A DNA stretch of 33,944 bases, from positions 1-33,944 of the forward strand of contig NZ_JAAWWD010000072.1 in assembly GCF_021404545.1 (NCBI RefSeq), given 5' to 3'. A program made the position numbers and the translations under genes. The DNA is from Aestuariivita sp. (GTDB lineage: Bacteria > Pseudomonadota > Alphaproteobacteria > Rhodobacterales > Rhodobacteraceae). Shown here in pieces: positions 1 through 7,887 of the stretch (its first letter is position 1; every line of letters begins with the position of its first letter). The notes beneath the pieces were generated by a model that was not told the origin of the DNA, searched no databases, and saw only the letters and a list, made by a program, of their open reading frames with translations.

Positions 1-10
1 GGAACCCCCC

Positions 11-25
11 GCGGTGCCTTTTTTT
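11..25 (+). terminator. Right arm and T-tract of a probable intrinsic terminator
   Basis: A GC-rich octamer (GCGGTGCC, 11-18) is followed at once by seven T residues (19-25). This is what the 3' half of a rho-independent terminator looks like. The matching left arm (GGCACCGC) would lie before base 1 and cannot be seen, so the assignment is partial. It would end a plus-strand gene upstream of the window. Confidence 0.4.
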
Positions 26-228
26 GTTCCAACAGGGGCCCCGGCTAAAGGCCCCCCTTGAATTTTGCCCTGGTATGTATGGTTGGCGGCTCTTGGTGTG
101 AAATTTCTTCTGTAATCTAAAAGCCTCCCGCCGCATCGCAATGCGATCTGACAAGACAGACACCAGTTTCGCCGCCATGATCTACGCATGTGCAGCACTG
201 ATCAACTCTCGATGAATCTCAACAGACC
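26..228. other. Non-coding stretch before the first gene
   Basis: I find no convincing gene here. It holds one GC-rich inverted repeat (GGGGCC at 35-40 and GGCCCC at 50-55, loop of nine bases, no T-tract) and a small dyad, ATCGC-AAT-GCGAT, around 134-146. Either could help end transcription of the minus-strand gene that stops at 229, but neither has a U-tract, so the role is uncertain. Confidence 0.3.
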
Positions 229-1323
229 CTAGACCGCGCGATCCCACGCACCCATTTGCGCAATCACAGTCGCTGTTTCCGATGTAAGCTTTTCTATCAG
301 CTGTGCAGCCGTCATCTCGCGGTTGAGGGCCGCCGCCTGCCCGTACAGCAAAAACTGGAAATCCAGATTGTCGGTATCGATCCCAAAGCTCTTGAGCGGA
401 CCGCTATAGTTATACATCAGCGGAAAGTCCTGAAGTCTGGGGCGCGTGCGCGCCATATGTTGCGAATAGGGTGTCTGCCTGGCACGACAGGGACGCCCGG
501 AAAAGGCGCGTGACAGGTGGGTGTCCTCGTCGCCAGCAGATGATAAAGCCTTGCGGTGCAGCGCTGTTATCGGCGCCTCCAAACAGGACAGGAATGCCGT
601 GCCCATCCAAACGCCACTGGCCCCCAACGCACGGCTGGCCGCAATGGCACGACCGTCGCCGATCCCTCCGGCGGCGATCACCGGCACGTCCACCGCATCG
701 ACGATCTGAGGCACCAGTGCCAACGTGCCGATCCCGGTATCCTCGAAATTGCTGGCAAACGATCCGCGATGCCCGCCCGCTTCCCAGCCCTGAGCGACTA
801 CGATCATCACCCCGGCCTCTTGCAGCGCAATGGCCTCACGCACGGTGGTTGCCGTTGCTGCCGTGACAATGCCAACAGCGTGCAGCGCGTCAAGGACGGG
901 TCGTCGGGGGCAGCCAAAATGGAAACTCACCATTGATGGTCGCTCCTCCACCAATATGGCGAGCTTGTCATCGTTGAACGTCTCAAGATCGGTGGATGAC
1001 GCATCGCGCGGCGCGTCCAGACCATTCTTGTTGTAAAATGGCTGTATCAAGTTTCTGATCTCAAGGTCCAGGTCGGGATCATACCGTGGCTCTTGATGCA
1101 GGAAGAAGTTCAGGTTGAAGGGCTTTGGGGTCGCCGACCGCAGTTCCGAAATCCTCTGCTGTAACTCCTCGACAGGCATTTCGGCACAGCCCAAAGAACC
1201 CATGCCACCGGCGTTGCTGACCGCTGCTGCCAGCGGAACCAAGGGGGCTTGCAGGATCATTGGCGCCTGAATGATCGGGATTTCAATGCTCAGAAGCGTC
1301 CTCAGAATATCGGCAGGCGGCAT
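229..1323 (-). CDS. Nitronate monooxygenase (2-nitropropane dioxygenase) family flavoprotein
   Basis: About 364 residues, a normal length for this FMN-dependent TIM-barrel family, which oxidises alkyl nitronates and includes other FMN/enoyl-reductase-like members. Visible marks are an N-terminal QAPM motif with AVSNAGGMG behind it, a FNLNFF strand, HFG followed by C in the middle, AQGWEAGGHRG (the family's substrate and active-site loop), AAGGIGDGR (FMN phosphate binding) and a GTAFL strand. I chose the ATG at 1321-1323 because homology begins just after it. A GTG 54 bases further out (1377) is possible but adds an unconserved, basic leader. No signal peptide, so cytosolic. It lies 90 bp downstream of the alpha/beta hydrolase on the same strand and is probably cotranscribed. 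True substrate unknown. A second, decayed family member sits at 20291. Confidence 0.85.
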   Translation of the reverse strand: MPPADILRTLLSIEIPIIQAPMILQAPLVPLAAAVSNAGGMGSLGCAEMPVEELQQRISELRSATPKPFNLNFFLHQEPRYDPDLDLEIRNLIQPFYNKNGLDAPRDASSTDLETFNDDKLAILVEERPSMVSFHFGCPRRPVLDALHAVGIVTAATATTVREAIALQEAGVMIVVAQGWEAGGHRGSFASNFEDTGIGTLALVPQIVDAVDVPVIAAGGIGDGRAIAASRALGASGVWMGTAFLSCLEAPITALHRKALSSAGDEDTHLSRAFSGRPCRARQTPYSQHMARTRPRLQDFPLMYNYSGPLKSFGIDTDNLDFQFLLYGQAAALNREMTAAQLIEKLTSETATVIAQMGAWDRAV

Positions 1324-1413
1324 TACGGTGTCCCATCTTGGAAGGAAATGTCGTCGTGGGTTTTGTGGCGGTACCACTTGTGTGGAAGCGGATCCGTTGG
1401 AGTGACGCCAAAC

Positions 1414-2325
1414 TCAGATACCATCAAAGAAGGTCCTTATCTCGGCCGAGGCTTGGTCCGGGATTTCAGCATGTACGAAATGACCTGCATCCGCAAAACG
1501 GATGGTGAAGTCGCTGAAGTAGTCCCCTAACTTGTCGCTCCATTCCGGGCGGATAAGTGGATCTCTTTTTCCCCACATGAAATAGGTCGGCGCCTCGATG
1601 ATCGGCGGTTGCGGGAGTGCCTCTTCAATCCATAGCTGCCGGTTCTTGGCTGAACTCACATACCAATCAAACCCGCCCTGAATGTTGTCGTTCTTCATGA
1701 AGTTGTCGGTGTAGATCTCGATCATGTCCTGAAAAACCGCTGGATTGTCATCGGACCAGTGATTGAGGAAATGTGAGATGTAGGTGCGACAGGTCTCTCT
1801 GGATGCGCCCACAAGTTCAGCCGCCCATGGCACTTGCTGGAAATACTGATACCAGACCTCGGTCAGGTGATCTGGCTGTGCATAGCGCTTGCCGAGGCCC
1901 GGATAGGGTGTGCAAAAGAAAAACAGCCCAGCGAGCCGATCTGGATAGGTTTGAGCAAAGGCCTGCGCGACATAGGCGCCAAGGTCTCCGCCGATCAGCC
2001 CGAATTTCTCCAACCCGAGCGCATCGACCAGACCTTTGATGTCTTGTGCATGGGTCATTGCCCCGGCATCGCCATCCGGACCGGCCTTTGCCTTGCCGGT
2101 ATCACCACATCCGCGCAGGTCGGGAACGATCACGTCAAAATCGCTGGCCAGAGTGTTCAGGATGGGCCGAAACACCATCCAGAACTCGGGCCATCCGTGC
2201 AGCAATACCAGAGGAAAGCCGCCGCCCTTGCGTGCATAGAACATGTCGATGCCATTTGTTCGCACCCTGTCAAAGGCGATACCTTCCGCCCGGCAGTGTT
2301 GCATGGCCTGTTCCAAAGCGGTCAT
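1414..2325 (-). CDS. Alpha/beta hydrolase, epoxide hydrolase / haloacetate dehalogenase type
   Basis: About 303 residues. The order of motifs fits the epoxide hydrolase and fluoroacetate dehalogenase branch of the alpha/beta fold: oxyanion motif HGWPEFW, then VPDLRGCGDTGK, then the nucleophile elbow GGDLGAY with Asp in place of Ser, an acidic-residue strand FMWGKRDPL, and the catalytic His in GHFVHAE near the C terminus. An Asp nucleophile implies a covalent ester intermediate and hydrolysis of an epoxide or a carbon-halogen bond. Sequence alone does not separate the two. The start at 2325 is set by a strong Shine-Dalgarno (GGGAGG) about 8 bases upstream. A TTG 15 bases further out would include that site in the coding region and is rejected. 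The gene follows the dehydrogenase at 2365 after 39 bp and precedes the flavoprotein at 229. Confidence 0.85.
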   Translation of the reverse strand: MTALEQAMQHCRAEGIAFDRVRTNGIDMFYARKGGGFPLVLLHGWPEFWMVFRPILNTLASDFDVIVPDLRGCGDTGKAKAGPDGDAGAMTHAQDIKGLVDALGLEKFGLIGGDLGAYVAQAFAQTYPDRLAGLFFFCTPYPGLGKRYAQPDHLTEVWYQYFQQVPWAAELVGASRETCRTYISHFLNHWSDDNPAVFQDMIEIYTDNFMKNDNIQGGFDWYVSSAKNRQLWIEEALPQPPIIEAPTYFMWGKRDPLIRPEWSDKLGDYFSDFTIRFADAGHFVHAEIPDQASAEIRTFFDGI

Positions 2326-2364
2326 TATACGTCCTCCCAAGGCGCAAAAACATGACGTGACACG

Positions 2365-3126
2365 CTAGCGCCCTCCCGCCGCGGCAACGATGGCACCGGT
2401 GACATAGGAGGCCGCGTCATCCGCCAGCCAGAGAACGACATTGGCAATCTCCGGTGATGTTCCTGGGCGCCCCATCGGCGTTTGCGCAGCAAGCCGGTTG
2501 GCACGGTCCGGGTCACCGGCATGCGCGTGCAGTTCCGTATCTACAAATCCCGGGGCGACGGCATTAACCCGAATGCCTTCGGCGGCCACTTCGCGGGCAA
2601 GACCCAAAGTCAGCGTATCCATGGCGCCCTTGGATGCCGCGTAATGCACCCATTCCCCAGCGCCACCATATTGGGAGGCGCGCGAAGACACGTTAACGAT
2701 TGCCCCGCCAACACCACCCATTCGCGTCGACATCTGGCGCACGGCCTCGCGGCAGCACAAAAACGCGCCGATGACGTTTGTGTTCATGGTCTCCGCCAAT
2801 GTCCGGGCAGAGACGTCGGACACTCTGGAAAATCCTCCGGTCACGCCCGCGTTGTTGACCAGAACCGAGACCGGGCCGAAAACCTCCATCGCCTCGGCAA
2901 ATAGTCCGACAACAGACGGCTCATCGGACACGTCGCATTTGACCGCATGGGCGACTGTCTTGTCAGTATTGAGCTCGTCCAGCAGACCCTCAGCGGCCGT
3001 GGCGCTATTGGCATAGTTGATCACGACCTTATAGCCAGTCCGCGCCGCCAGCCGAACGATGTCCGCGCCGATACCGCGCGAGCCTCCTGTGACCACCATG
3101 ACCTTTCTTCTGTCCGGTGCGTGCAT
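2365..3126 (-). CDS. Short-chain dehydrogenase/reductase, YgfF-like
   Basis: About 253 residues, a classical SDR: TGGSRGIG for NAD(P) binding near the N terminus, NNAG in the middle, catalytic Ser in NVSSRAS and the YAASK Tyr/Lys pair. The segment FLCCREAVRQM, the GGAIVNVSSRAS stretch, and the C-terminal MGRPGTSPE...ASYVTGA pattern match E. coli YgfF-type oxidoreductases closely, more so than FabG. It would oxidise or reduce a small alcohol or ketone using a nicotinamide cofactor. The ATG at 3124-3126 is chosen because AGGAG lies 6 bases before it and the cofactor motif follows 12 residues later. An upstream ATG at 3180 adds an unconserved leader. It is first in the gene set that continues with the hydrolase and flavoprotein, and 198 bp separate it from the LysR gene. 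Confidence 0.88.
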   Translation of the reverse strand: MHAPDRRKVMVVTGGSRGIGADIVRLAARTGYKVVINYANSATAAEGLLDELNTDKTVAHAVKCDVSDEPSVVGLFAEAMEVFGPVSVLVNNAGVTGGFSRVSDVSARTLAETMNTNVIGAFLCCREAVRQMSTRMGGVGGAIVNVSSRASQYGGAGEWVHYAASKGAMDTLTLGLAREVAAEGIRVNAVAPGFVDTELHAHAGDPDRANRLAAQTPMGRPGTSPEIANVVLWLADDAASYVTGAIVAAAGGR

Positions 3127-3243
3127 CAAAGCTCCTGTAGTCAGATGCCATCTCCAAGGCTTTCGGAGCGTTGTCTTCATTCATGGATCGCACCTCTCAA
3201 ACCGGGCGTCCAATATCGCTTCGGTTCGGGTCCAGAGGTTTCT

Positions 3244-3287
3244 GATATGCTCAGATATCCAGGGTCGTTGACCCACACGCGTCAACG
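3244..3287. promoter_or_regulatory. Three dyads upstream of the dehydrogenase operon (candidate operator)
   Basis: In the 198-bp gap between the LysR gene and the dehydrogenase are three perfect inverted repeats, two of them overlapping: GATAT-N6-ATATC (3244-3259), GGGTC-N3-GACCC (3262-3274) and CGTTGAC-N8-GTCAACG (3266-3287). On the minus strand the last contains TTGACG, a possible -35 element, with no clear -10 at the usual spacing. None shows the exact T-N11-A core expected of LysR sites, so LysR binding is inferred only from position. Confidence 0.4.
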
Positions 3288-3324
3288 CCGGTCCTGCCCG
3301 GTGCGCGACTTAGGGGGCACAACG

Positions 3325-4221
3325 TCACTTGGCGTAGCGCCGGCTGCGTTCATCGCATATGCGCAGAAAATTATCCAAAGACGGCGATGCCACACCCTTC
3401 CGCCAGGCCACCGACAAGACGGATGTCGGCGCCGGATCGGCGATGCTGACAAACACGACGCCCGTTCTGGGCTGGCGCGCAACAGATTGTACCACAAGCG
3501 TCAGGCCGACACCCTGCGCGACAAGGATCAAGGCTGTTTGAAGATGCAGCACTTCCTGAATGATATCGGGTTCCGCACCAAGAGCCTTGCAGGACTTCAA
3601 GACCTCTTCGGTCAGGCTGGGCTTGGGGTGTATCGGGTAAAGGATCAGCGGTTCGCAATGAACGCATGCCAAGGAAACGCAGTCCTTTCTTGCCAACGGG
3701 TGGTGATCAGGGACAGCAAGAACCATCTGTTCTTCAACCAGCGGTCTCTGCTCCAACTCGCCGACGTCCACCAGAGCCGGGCGAACAATACCCACGTCCA
3801 CTTTCCTGTCCTCAAGCCCGCTGGCGATGTCCGGCGCAAGCATCTCATTCAAGGAAACGTCTACTCTGGGATACTCACGGCGAAAGTGCGACAGTATCCC
3901 CGGCAAGACAGAATACAAGGCGGATCCAACGAAAGCGACGTTCAGAAGACCCGTCTGCCCCTTCCCGATGCGCATGACATCCGCCTTTGCGGCCGTGCTC
4001 ATGTCCAGGATCTGTCTTGCATGACCCAACATCACGGCACCTGCACGGGTCAGCCGCATCGGCCTGCTTGCCCGTTCGATCAGGATCGTACCAAGGTCGT
4101 CTTCGAGCTGTTTGATCTGCTGGCTGAGGGGGGGTTGCGCCATATTCAGCCGCTCAGCCGCACGTGTGAAATTCAGCTCCTCTGCGACAGCGACAAAGTA
4201 TCTTAGGTGTCGGAATTTCAT
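3325..4221 (-). CDS. LysR-family transcriptional regulator
   Basis: About 298 residues, the normal LTTR length. The N terminus (MKFRHLRYFVAVAEE, then LNFTRAAERL and AQPPLSQQIKQLE) is a textbook winged helix-turn-helix of the BenM/CatR/CbbR-like branch. The rest is a periplasmic-binding-protein-like effector domain starting near residue 90. Two adjacent ATG codons exist (4224 and 4221). The second has the better distance from GAGG and begins at the family consensus. The downstream genes on the same strand (dehydrogenase, alpha/beta hydrolase, flavoprotein) are the obvious targets, although LysR proteins more often sit divergent from their targets. The effector is unknown, and a small organic acid or aromatic metabolite would be typical. 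Confidence 0.92.
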   Translation of the reverse strand: MKFRHLRYFVAVAEELNFTRAAERLNMAQPPLSQQIKQLEDDLGTILIERASRPMRLTRAGAVMLGHARQILDMSTAAKADVMRIGKGQTGLLNVAFVGSALYSVLPGILSHFRREYPRVDVSLNEMLAPDIASGLEDRKVDVGIVRPALVDVGELEQRPLVEEQMVLAVPDHHPLARKDCVSLACVHCEPLILYPIHPKPSLTEEVLKSCKALGAEPDIIQEVLHLQTALILVAQGVGLTLVVQSVARQPRTGVVFVSIADPAPTSVLSVAWRKGVASPSLDNFLRICDERSRRYAK

Positions 4222-4224
4222 CAT

Positions 4225-4421
4225 AGATCCTCTGTTATGCCATCGCCGCCTTCGGCATTTTAGACCGTCACCATCCAGGCGCACCGCCTTTGTGTCCTTC
4301 GCACTGATGCTTTGCTCAGACTGGCCTGCGGGGGTGTATCTGGAACGAGGTCAGGACTCCCATTGCGGATCTTCCAGAATGCTGCAAACGTCGGTTTCTG
4401 GGAAGCAACAAGGATCAGCCC
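4225..4421. other. Divergent intergenic region, lysR / EEP gene
   Basis: About 200 bp separate the divergently read regulator and the endonuclease/exonuclease/phosphatase gene. It must hold both promoters, but I see no convincing -35/-10 pair. There is one loose inverted repeat (TCTGGA about 4338, TCCAGA about 4373). No small gene is supported. Confidence 0.3.
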
Positions 4422-5222
4422 GTGGAGATAATGTGCCTGAATGGGTGGGGAGGGAAACTGCATGAACAGGTGTTGCCCTATATCGAAACATCCGCGCCTG
4501 ACGTCCTGTGCCTGCAAGAGGTCGTCCATAGCCCCACGTCAGATAAAGACTGGCTGACTTACCGCGATGGGGATCACATCCTGCCGCAGCGGGCAAACTT
4601 CTTTCTCGATGTATCCAGAGCTCTTCCCGATCACGTCGCCGTTTTCTGTCCGGCCGCGCAGGGCGTTCTTTGGGATGAAGATCAGCCGATTCCCTCACAA
4701 TGGGGGCTGGCCACATTCGTGCATAAGTCGGTTCCGATCATCGGGCAGGTTCAGGGCTTTGTTCATAAAGACTTTTCCCCGGTTGGCTACGGAGATCACC
4801 CGCGATCCCGCAGCGCCCATGGAGTTCGGATCTACGACTACAGCTCGAGTCGGTCGATCAGTGTCACGCATATGCACGGGTTGCGGGACCTGAATGGAAA
4901 GATGGATACGCCCGAGCGGGCGGATCAGGCGCAGCGGCTCCTTGATCTATCGCACCAGGTTTCGGAGCCTGACGACCTGAGGGTCGTCTGCGGCGACTTC
5001 AACGTCGAACCGGACAGTGAAACGCTCCGGCTTTTGGCGGAGGCTGGTCTGTCCGAACTGGTGACCGGGCACGGCTTCACCAGCACCAGAAATTCGCAAT
5101 ACAAAAAGCCGGGCAAGTTCGCGGATTACATGCTGGTCAGTGACGCCCTCGCAGTCCAAGGCTTTGATGTGATTTATGATCCAGAAGTGTCGGATCACTG
5201 CCCATTGGTGCTTACAGTTTGA
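4422..5222 (+). CDS. Endonuclease/exonuclease/phosphatase (EEP) family protein
   Basis: 266 residues. The EEP fold is recognised by the N-terminal strand with Asn (LNGWGG), the metal-binding Glu in VLCLQEV near residue 30, His in THMHG, the GDFNVEPDS motif (Asp and Asn of the active site) and the C-terminal SDHCPL with the catalytic Asp-His. This metal-dependent fold covers AP endonucleases, DNase I, sphingomyelinases and inositol phosphatases. Nothing here fixes the substrate, so I give only the superfamily. The start is GTG at 4422, with AAGGA about 8 bases upstream; an ATG three codons later is the alternative. There is no signal peptide, so it probably acts in the cytosol. It is monocistronic and convergent with the channel gene that ends at 5362. 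Confidence 0.82.
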   Translation: MEIMCLNGWGGKLHEQVLPYIETSAPDVLCLQEVVHSPTSDKDWLTYRDGDHILPQRANFFLDVSRALPDHVAVFCPAAQGVLWDEDQPIPSQWGLATFVHKSVPIIGQVQGFVHKDFSPVGYGDHPRSRSAHGVRIYDYSSSRSISVTHMHGLRDLNGKMDTPERADQAQRLLDLSHQVSEPDDLRVVCGDFNVEPDSETLRLLAEAGLSELVTGHGFTSTRNSQYKKPGKFADYMLVSDALAVQGFDVIYDPEVSDHCPLVLTV

Positions 5223-5263
5223 TACCCATGCAATTGAGGCGGCCGTTCAATGCTCTGATCCGA

Positions 5264-5316
5264 ACGTCCGCAAAGGTCTGCAAATCGGTTGCCGACCCAA
5301 AGGTCGGCGCGGACGT
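5264..5316. repeat. Nested inverted repeat between convergent genes
   Basis: An 8-bp outer stem (ACGTCCGC at 5264-5271, GCGGACGT at 5309-5316) encloses a perfect 7-bp inner hairpin with a 4-base loop (GCCGACC 5291-5297, GGTCGGC 5302-5308). The inner right arm abuts the outer right arm. The 19-base bulge on the left contains a second copy of CAAAGGTC (5271-5278, also 5298-5305), so GACC could pair with either GGTC. It lies between two convergent genes, where a bidirectional terminator is expected, but there is no T-tract on either side. Confidence 0.55.
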
Positions 5317-5361
5317 GGCCCTTACCTCACTTGCGTTCACATCCTCGCTTGCCGCGGGCGC

Positions 5362-7710
5362 CTAGCGGTCGTCGCCGCCTGGGCCGATCTCGTCCAGCAT
5401 ATCCTCGTCAATTGCGGCCTCCACCGCCCCTGAGACGGCTTCGCGCTGTTTCGGGGTCAGCCCTTCGCCGGGTTCGTCGGCGATCCGTACGGTGACTTCG
5501 CGATGGGCAAACTTTATCCCTTCCTGCTCGAAAAGGTTGCGGATCTCCTGATAGACCCGTTTGCGCACCAGCCACTGATCGCCGGGTTTGGTCATGAACT
5601 TCACCCGGATGATCATCGCGCTGTCCTGCATCTCGATCACGCCCTGGCTTTTCAGCGGTTGCAGGAAGCTGTCGCCGATCACCGGATCGCTCAGCAAGTC
5701 CTGACCGAGGGTCTTGATCAGTTTACGCACCTTGTCGACATCGGTGTCATAGGTCACGCGTAGCGGCAGTTTCATCATCACCCAATCGCGGGAGTAATTG
5801 GTCAGCACCTGAATCTCGCCAAAGGGGATGGTGTGCAGCGCGCCCAGATGGTGGCGCAGCTGGAAGGACCGGACCGAGATCTTTTCGACCGTGCCCTTGA
5901 CCTGGCCGATGTCGATATATTCACCCTTGCGGAACGCATCATCGACCAGAAAGAATGCCCCCGAAAAGATGTCGCGCACCAGTGTCTGCGCGCCAAATCC
6001 CACGGCCAGACCGACCACACCGGCCCCGGCGAAAAGCGGGCTGACATTGATCCCCAGCTCCAAAAGCGCGATCAATGCGATCGACACCACCACAACCGCC
6101 AGCATGAAATTCCGAAAGAGCGGCAACAGCGTCGCAAGACGGCTGGCGCTTGAGGCGCCGCCACCCTCGTCGCCCAGCTCGGCCTCGGGCATGTCATTGG
6201 TTTCCTCGGCGATCTTGGCATCGATCCAGATCCGGGCAACGTGATAGATGATGTAGCCGATGAAGATGATCACAACGACATCGAGACCACGGTCGACCAC
6301 GGTCTCGCTGAGGATGACCCCTTCGCTGTCCCAGATCCGCAGCATCATGTAGATGCCCGCAACGAAGGCCAGGATGCCCGACACCCGGCGCGCCAGTTCT
6401 TCATAGGTCATCAGCGCGGGGCGAACCATTTCCTGCTCGAACGCGTCGGCGCCCTCCGCGGCATCGTCACCTTCCTCTGCAACGTTCATTTCGCGCAGGG
6501 CGCGGCTGCGCTCGAAGAACCGCTCGATCACATAGTTGATCACGCCATAGACAACGATGATCGACAACAGCACGCCGTAAGCGCCGGCGATCAACGGGAT
6601 CGAAACGGGCATTTCCAGCACCAGATCGGCCGCCAGTTCCAGCCAGCCAAAGATGAAATACGCAATCACCGCAGGCGCCCAGGCATAAGAGACGAATCGG
6701 CTGATCCAGGGCAGTTCACCGGGTTCTCGCCCGTTGCGGATCGCCCCTGTGATTGCGCGCCCGTTGACCAGGATCATCAGCACATTCAGAAACATCACAA
6801 AGAGCGCCAGCACCCCGTACACAATCGCATAGAGATTGTAGTTCAGCCCGAAATCGGCCAGCCAGGTCGAGATCGCGACCACAAGAAAATCAATCAAAGC
6901 AACGCTGATCGCCCAGAGATACAGCCTGCGTGCATCTCGGTCCGAAAACCTGGGGATGCGATACTGGCTCAGATAGGGTGACAGGATCATCCGCCAGACA
7001 TCCGCCAGCACCGACCAGACGAAATAGCTCGTGTAGATCGCGGCAATCGTGAATTGCAGCGAGACATCCTCGACCGCGCCAAAGATGATCGAGCCCAGGA
7101 TATACGCAAAGAGCATCGACACGATGGTCCCGGTCACGCCCATGAAGAAGCGAAACACCAGGAACGGCATCTTTTCGCTATAGCCTTGCGGGTTTTCCTT
7201 GATCCGCGACACGACAAAGCGTTTGACGATGCGCTTGCCGTAGATCTCGGTTGTCAGGAACCGCCCGACAATGAACAGCAGGATCGAAAAGCCCAGCGCC
7301 TCGACATAGGTCATGATGCGGCCATCAGGGCTGGTCGCCCGCAGGATGAAGGCCACCTCATTGATCGAATTGGGCAGCGCCTCGAGCCGTTCGCGCAATT
7401 CGTTGCGGAAATCTGCGGCCCGTTCCTGACCCTTCATCAGCATCGACCCCTGGCCCATGACCGATTCTACCGGATCCTTCTCTGGGGGCGCGACCCCGGG
7501 GACGGCAATCACCTGCCCGTTCGGATCGACCACGACAACCGAAACGCCCTGCTCGGCGGCCTGACGGATCGCCTCCGAGATCGGGTCTTGCGTGCCGTTG
7601 TTCTCGGCCCCCAGCCCAGAGAGCGTGCCGATGCCTTGCGCCCCGACCCCCAGCGGCGCCGTTGCAAGGACCAAAGCCATCAGCCAGACCCGTAGCCAAG
7701 TCACTATCAT
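5362..7710 (-). CDS. Large MscS-family mechanosensitive channel
   Basis: 782 residues, far longer than E. coli MscS (286), and of the multi-helix type. Residues 1-25 form a signal peptide with likely cleavage after VGA. About 100 periplasmic residues follow, then roughly ten or eleven hydrophobic segments between about 130 and 570. The conserved pore helix and beta domain begin near residue 560: GAGVVGLAVGFGAQTLVRDIFSG, then GEYIDIG and GTVEKISVRSFQLRHHLG, a standard MscS core. An acidic, probably cytosolic, tail ends the protein. It releases solutes on hypo-osmotic shock at the inner membrane. AAGGG about 8 bases upstream supports the ATG. A 177-bp gap divides it from the divergent glycan operon. 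No partner gene is evident and it seems to be monocistronic. Confidence 0.9.
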   Translation of the reverse strand: MIVTWLRVWLMALVLATAPLGVGAQGIGTLSGLGAENNGTQDPISEAIRQAAEQGVSVVVVDPNGQVIAVPGVAPPEKDPVESVMGQGSMLMKGQERAADFRNELRERLEALPNSINEVAFILRATSPDGRIMTYVEALGFSILLFIVGRFLTTEIYGKRIVKRFVVSRIKENPQGYSEKMPFLVFRFFMGVTGTIVSMLFAYILGSIIFGAVEDVSLQFTIAAIYTSYFVWSVLADVWRMILSPYLSQYRIPRFSDRDARRLYLWAISVALIDFLVVAISTWLADFGLNYNLYAIVYGVLALFVMFLNVLMILVNGRAITGAIRNGREPGELPWISRFVSYAWAPAVIAYFIFGWLELAADLVLEMPVSIPLIAGAYGVLLSIIVVYGVINYVIERFFERSRALREMNVAEEGDDAAEGADAFEQEMVRPALMTYEELARRVSGILAFVAGIYMMLRIWDSEGVILSETVVDRGLDVVVIIFIGYIIYHVARIWIDAKIAEETNDMPEAELGDEGGGASSASRLATLLPLFRNFMLAVVVVSIALIALLELGINVSPLFAGAGVVGLAVGFGAQTLVRDIFSGAFFLVDDAFRKGEYIDIGQVKGTVEKISVRSFQLRHHLGALHTIPFGEIQVLTNYSRDWVMMKLPLRVTYDTDVDKVRKLIKTLGQDLLSDPVIGDSFLQPLKSQGVIEMQDSAMIIRVKFMTKPGDQWLVRKRVYQEIRNLFEQEGIKFAHREVTVRIADEPGEGLTPKQREAVSGAVEAAIDEDMLDEIGPGGDDR

Positions 7711-7822
7711 TCCCTCAGCCCTTCCCGTCCCTTTTTTCAGCTACGCTAGTTCAGGCGGGCGCAATGCGCAAATACGCCGCTCCGAAGGCCTGATCACGGA
7801 GACTGAAATTCCGGTGCGGGTG

Positions 7823-7852
7823 CTGGCAATTCAAGCAGGCCGCGCGTATATC
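7823..7852 (+). promoter_or_regulatory. Candidate sigma-70 promoter for the glycan operon
   Basis: CTGGCA (7823-7828) and TATATC (7847-7852) are separated by 18 bases and each matches four of six consensus positions. They lie 36 bases before the start codon at 7888. This is the best pair in the 177-bp divergent region. It was found by eye only. Confidence 0.35.
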
Positions 7853-7887
7853 GGCTCCGAAAATAGAAGGCGGGCAGGTTCCCAAAA

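Noticed and set aside
35-55. GC-rich stem GGGGCC/GGCCCC as a terminator
   Set aside because: The stem is only six base pairs, with a nine-base loop and no T-tract on either strand. It is mentioned only as part of the non-coding stretch.
2947-4206. A 419-residue plus-strand frame across the LysR gene
   Set aside because: It runs antisense to a clear LysR protein and part of the dehydrogenase, with no domain and no ribosome-binding site.
6241-7695. Plus-strand frames of over 200 residues, rich in His, Asp and Arg, opposite the channel gene
   Set aside because: The composition is the complement of hydrophobic membrane codons. They are not independent genes.
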